NCBI GenBank assembly: GCA_013331265.1
Contig: DUGS01000165.1
Location: forward strand, 19,390-25,809
DNA from: Methanosarcina sp.
Lineage (GTDB): Archaea > Halobacteriota > Methanosarcinia > Methanosarcinales > Methanosarcinaceae
Direction: 5' to 3'
Length of the DNA stretch: 6,420 nucleotides
The notes under the pieces were generated by a model, which was not told where the DNA came from, searched no databases, and was given only the letters and a program-made list of their open reading frames with translations. The position numbers were made by a program, and so were the translations under genes. Shown one piece after another: positions 5,100 through 6,420 of the stretch (positions are counted from its first letter, which is position 1; each line of letters starts with the position of its first letter).

Positions 5100-5262
5100 T
5101 TGTTAACTCTTCAAGAAGCCTGCTAATTTTGCACACTATGTATGATTTAGCTGCTTCTATTGAAATTTGAAAATATACAGTCGCTCTTTTACTTCTGAAA
5201 GGCCCAAGCCCAAAACTCTCAAAAAATTTATAAAGTTAAACGACGATTAAAATAGTGACAAA

Positions 5263-5320
5263 TCTCTATTTTTATATCTACTTTTTATCCTTCTCTATTT
5301 TTATATCTGCTTTTTATTCT
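5263..5320. repeat. 29-base tandem duplication, two copies
   Basis: Copy one is 5263-5291 and copy two 5292-5320. They agree at 27 of 29 positions (A/G at position 19, C/T at position 27). Each begins TCTCTATTTTTATATCT, so each carries a TATA-like core. They lie 137-194 bases upstream of the PAS gene start. The high identity suggests a recent duplication by slippage or a kept pair of control elements. Confidence 0.85.
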
Positions 5321-5393
5321 TCTTAAATATTAAGTTATTTGTATAGTTATTCAAATGCTTAGTCGGGTAAAAAGTTTATTACTCACCTATACA

Positions 5394-5401
5394 TTTAAAT
5401 A
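5394..5401 (+). promoter_or_regulatory. Candidate TATA box for the PAS sensor gene
   Basis: TTTAAATA is placed to start transcription near 5420-5425, leaving a leader of about 35 bases. TATATATC near 5430 is closer but would give a nearly leaderless mRNA, which conflicts with the AGGGGATTGATC ribosome-binding-like stretch at 5441-5452. The choice is uncertain. Confidence 0.3.
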
Positions 5402-5456
5402 CTTCTTACAATTATAATCATAGTTATTATATATCTAATTAGGGGATTGATCATAT

Positions 5457-6420
5457 ATGTCTTCATCTGTTTCTGATTTTAATCATTCAAAAAAAGATAA
5501 CTCATTAAAAAACTTAAACAAGGATGAGCATTCATACGCAAAAGAAAAAAGCTCGTTAATTGATAGTCTCCCTGTAACTATTTTCAGAGTTTCAAATGAG
5601 TCTTCCTGGGCAATACATTACATAAGTGAGAATGTTAATGAGTTGACCGGTTATCACAAAGCGGATTTTATTGACCAAAAAATGTCCTGGTCTGATATTG
5701 TTTATCCAGAGGATATTCCGATAATCGACAGGGTTATAGAAAAATCTATGAAAACCAGAGCTCCCTATCAGGTTGAGTATAGGATCAAAAAAGCAGATGG
5801 CAGTACAATATTTATTCAGGAACAGGCTCATCTGGTGAGCGATAAAAGTGGAAATGTCGCTTATATTGATGGAGTATTTTTAGATATTACTCACCAAATA
5901 AAACTGCGGGAAGAATCTCAAAGAGCTATTGTTACTAGTATACCTCAGCCATCGCTTGCCTACTTTGTAGGCTTGTCGCGAAAGATAAAGTATGCTAATG
6001 CTTATTTTGCAGATGTCTGTAACCTTAGAAGTACGGACGAGCTTGTTGGTAAGTCACCTTCTAATATCGTGGAAAACAGTACTCTGGTACTTGATACTGA
6101 AAATACTAAATCACTTGCTGAAAAAGTGCTGGAAACTGGAGAAGGTATCTATAATATTGAAGGGTCCATTAAACTCAGGGGTGCGGACAGAGCACTATCT
6201 GTGGTATGTTCTGCTATGCCAATAAAAGATGAAACTGGTGTTATTGTTGGCAGCCTCACGGTCCTCACTGATATGACCGAGATGAAAGATAAAGAAAAAG
6301 AGATTCAGGACCTTTTAGATTATACTAATACTTGCCTGAATAATCTTGGGGAAGGTATCCGGAAGATCAGTGATGGGGACCTTGAAATCCGCCTCGAAAA
6401 ACTCCGGGATGACGATTTTG
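5457..6420 (+). CDS. PAS-PAS-HAMP-like signalling protein, probably a soluble methyl-accepting-type transducer (partial, C-terminus off the right edge)
   Basis: The first 321 residues are visible. A charged, Ser/Lys-rich leader (1-32) has no signal peptide or membrane segment, so the protein should be cytosolic. PAS domain 1 (about 35-147) has the PAS_3 pattern ENVNELTGY (58-66), VYPEDIP (82-88), VEYRIKKADGS (106-116) and ends in the junction FLDITHQ (141-147). PAS domain 2 (about 155-275) ends VLTDMTEMKDKEKEIQ. A HAMP-like segment follows (NNLGEGIRKISDGDLEIRLE, 295-314). In Methanosarcina this order usually leads into a methyl-accepting signalling domain, but a histidine kinase end cannot be excluded because the C-terminus is missing. 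No conserved Cys or His marks a heme or flavin site. The ATG at 5457 is the first start after an in-frame TGA at 5448-5450. It is preceded by AGGGGATTGATC, 11 bases from GGGG. It is divergent from the DsrE-like gene. Confidence 0.85.
   Translation, partial: MSSSVSDFNHSKKDNSLKNLNKDEHSYAKEKSSLIDSLPVTIFRVSNESSWAIHYISENVNELTGYHKADFIDQKMSWSDIVYPEDIPIIDRVIEKSMKTRAPYQVEYRIKKADGSTIFIQEQAHLVSDKSGNVAYIDGVFLDITHQIKLREESQRAIVTSIPQPSLAYFVGLSRKIKYANAYFADVCNLRSTDELVGKSPSNIVENSTLVLDTENTKSLAEKVLETGEGIYNIEGSIKLRGADRALSVVCSAMPIKDETGVIVGSLTVLTDMTEMKDKEKEIQDLLDYTNTCLNNLGEGIRKISDGDLEIRLEKLRDDDF

Larger units (their letters stand above)
4990..5456. other. Divergent intergenic region
   Basis: This 467-base gap separates the leftward DsrE-like gene from the rightward PAS gene. 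It contains the DsrE-like promoter (5039-5046), a symmetric TATA-like site ATTTATATAAAT (5088-5099), a 29-base tandem duplication (5263-5320), a small palindrome CTTAA-ATA-TTAAG (5322-5334) and a candidate promoter for the PAS gene. No coding frame with a ribosome binding site is seen. Confidence 0.6.

Noticed and set aside
4913..5170. Plus-strand frame of 85 codons in the divergent region
   Set aside because: It begins opposite the DsrE-like gene, runs over that gene's promoter, and has no ribosome binding site or family pattern.
5592..5831. Minus-strand frame of 79 codons
   Set aside because: It lies opposite PAS domain 1 and is explained by it.
1..6420. tRNA, rRNA, insertion sequence or prophage traces
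   Set aside because: No cloverleaf, transposase motif, terminal repeats or target duplications were found by eye on either strand.

Overview
The window looks like chromosomal DNA of a methanogenic archaeon, most probably a Methanosarcina or a close relative. The reasons are a class I archaeal HMG-CoA reductase, an archaeal-type two-subunit 2-oxoacid:ferredoxin oxidoreductase, a PAS-PAS-HAMP-like sensor of the kind common in Methanosarcina, long AT-rich intergenic regions, archaeal TATA boxes and Shine-Dalgarno sites matching GGAGGTGAT. The genus call rests on family recognition, not on a database search.

Layout. Positions 1-2226 (minus strand) hold an operon for a thiamine-pyrophosphate 2-oxoacid:ferredoxin oxidoreductase. 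A fused gamma-alpha subunit (487-2226) overlaps by 14 bases the start of a beta subunit (500 down to the left edge, incomplete). Upstream, 2227-2961 has a structured leader and candidate promoter, a 49-codon membrane protein gene (2448-2597, minus) with a strong GGAGG ribosome binding site, a degenerate array with a 20-21 base period, and inverted repeats that probably end the hmgA transcript. HMG-CoA reductase, the committed step of the mevalonate route to archaeal ether lipids, lies at 2962-4218 (minus). After a 402-base AT-rich gap comes a DsrE-like small cysteine protein (4621-4989, minus) with a clear terminator hairpin and a textbook TATA box. A 467-base divergent intergenic region holds a 29-base tandem duplication. 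It separates this gene from a rightward PAS-PAS-HAMP-like signalling protein (5457 to the right edge, incomplete).

How they fit together. The oxidoreductase subunits are one translationally coupled unit making or using acyl-CoA with ferredoxin. HMG-CoA reductase consumes acetyl-CoA-derived HMG-CoA, but each has its own spacing and candidate promoter, so a functional link is only a suggestion. The DsrE-like gene and the sensor are divergent and could share control sequences. No mobile element, CRISPR array, tRNA or rRNA is visible. The less ordinary points are the cysteine pattern of the oxidoreductase, the unlisted small membrane protein, the periodic array, and the hairpin over the hmgA ribosome binding site.
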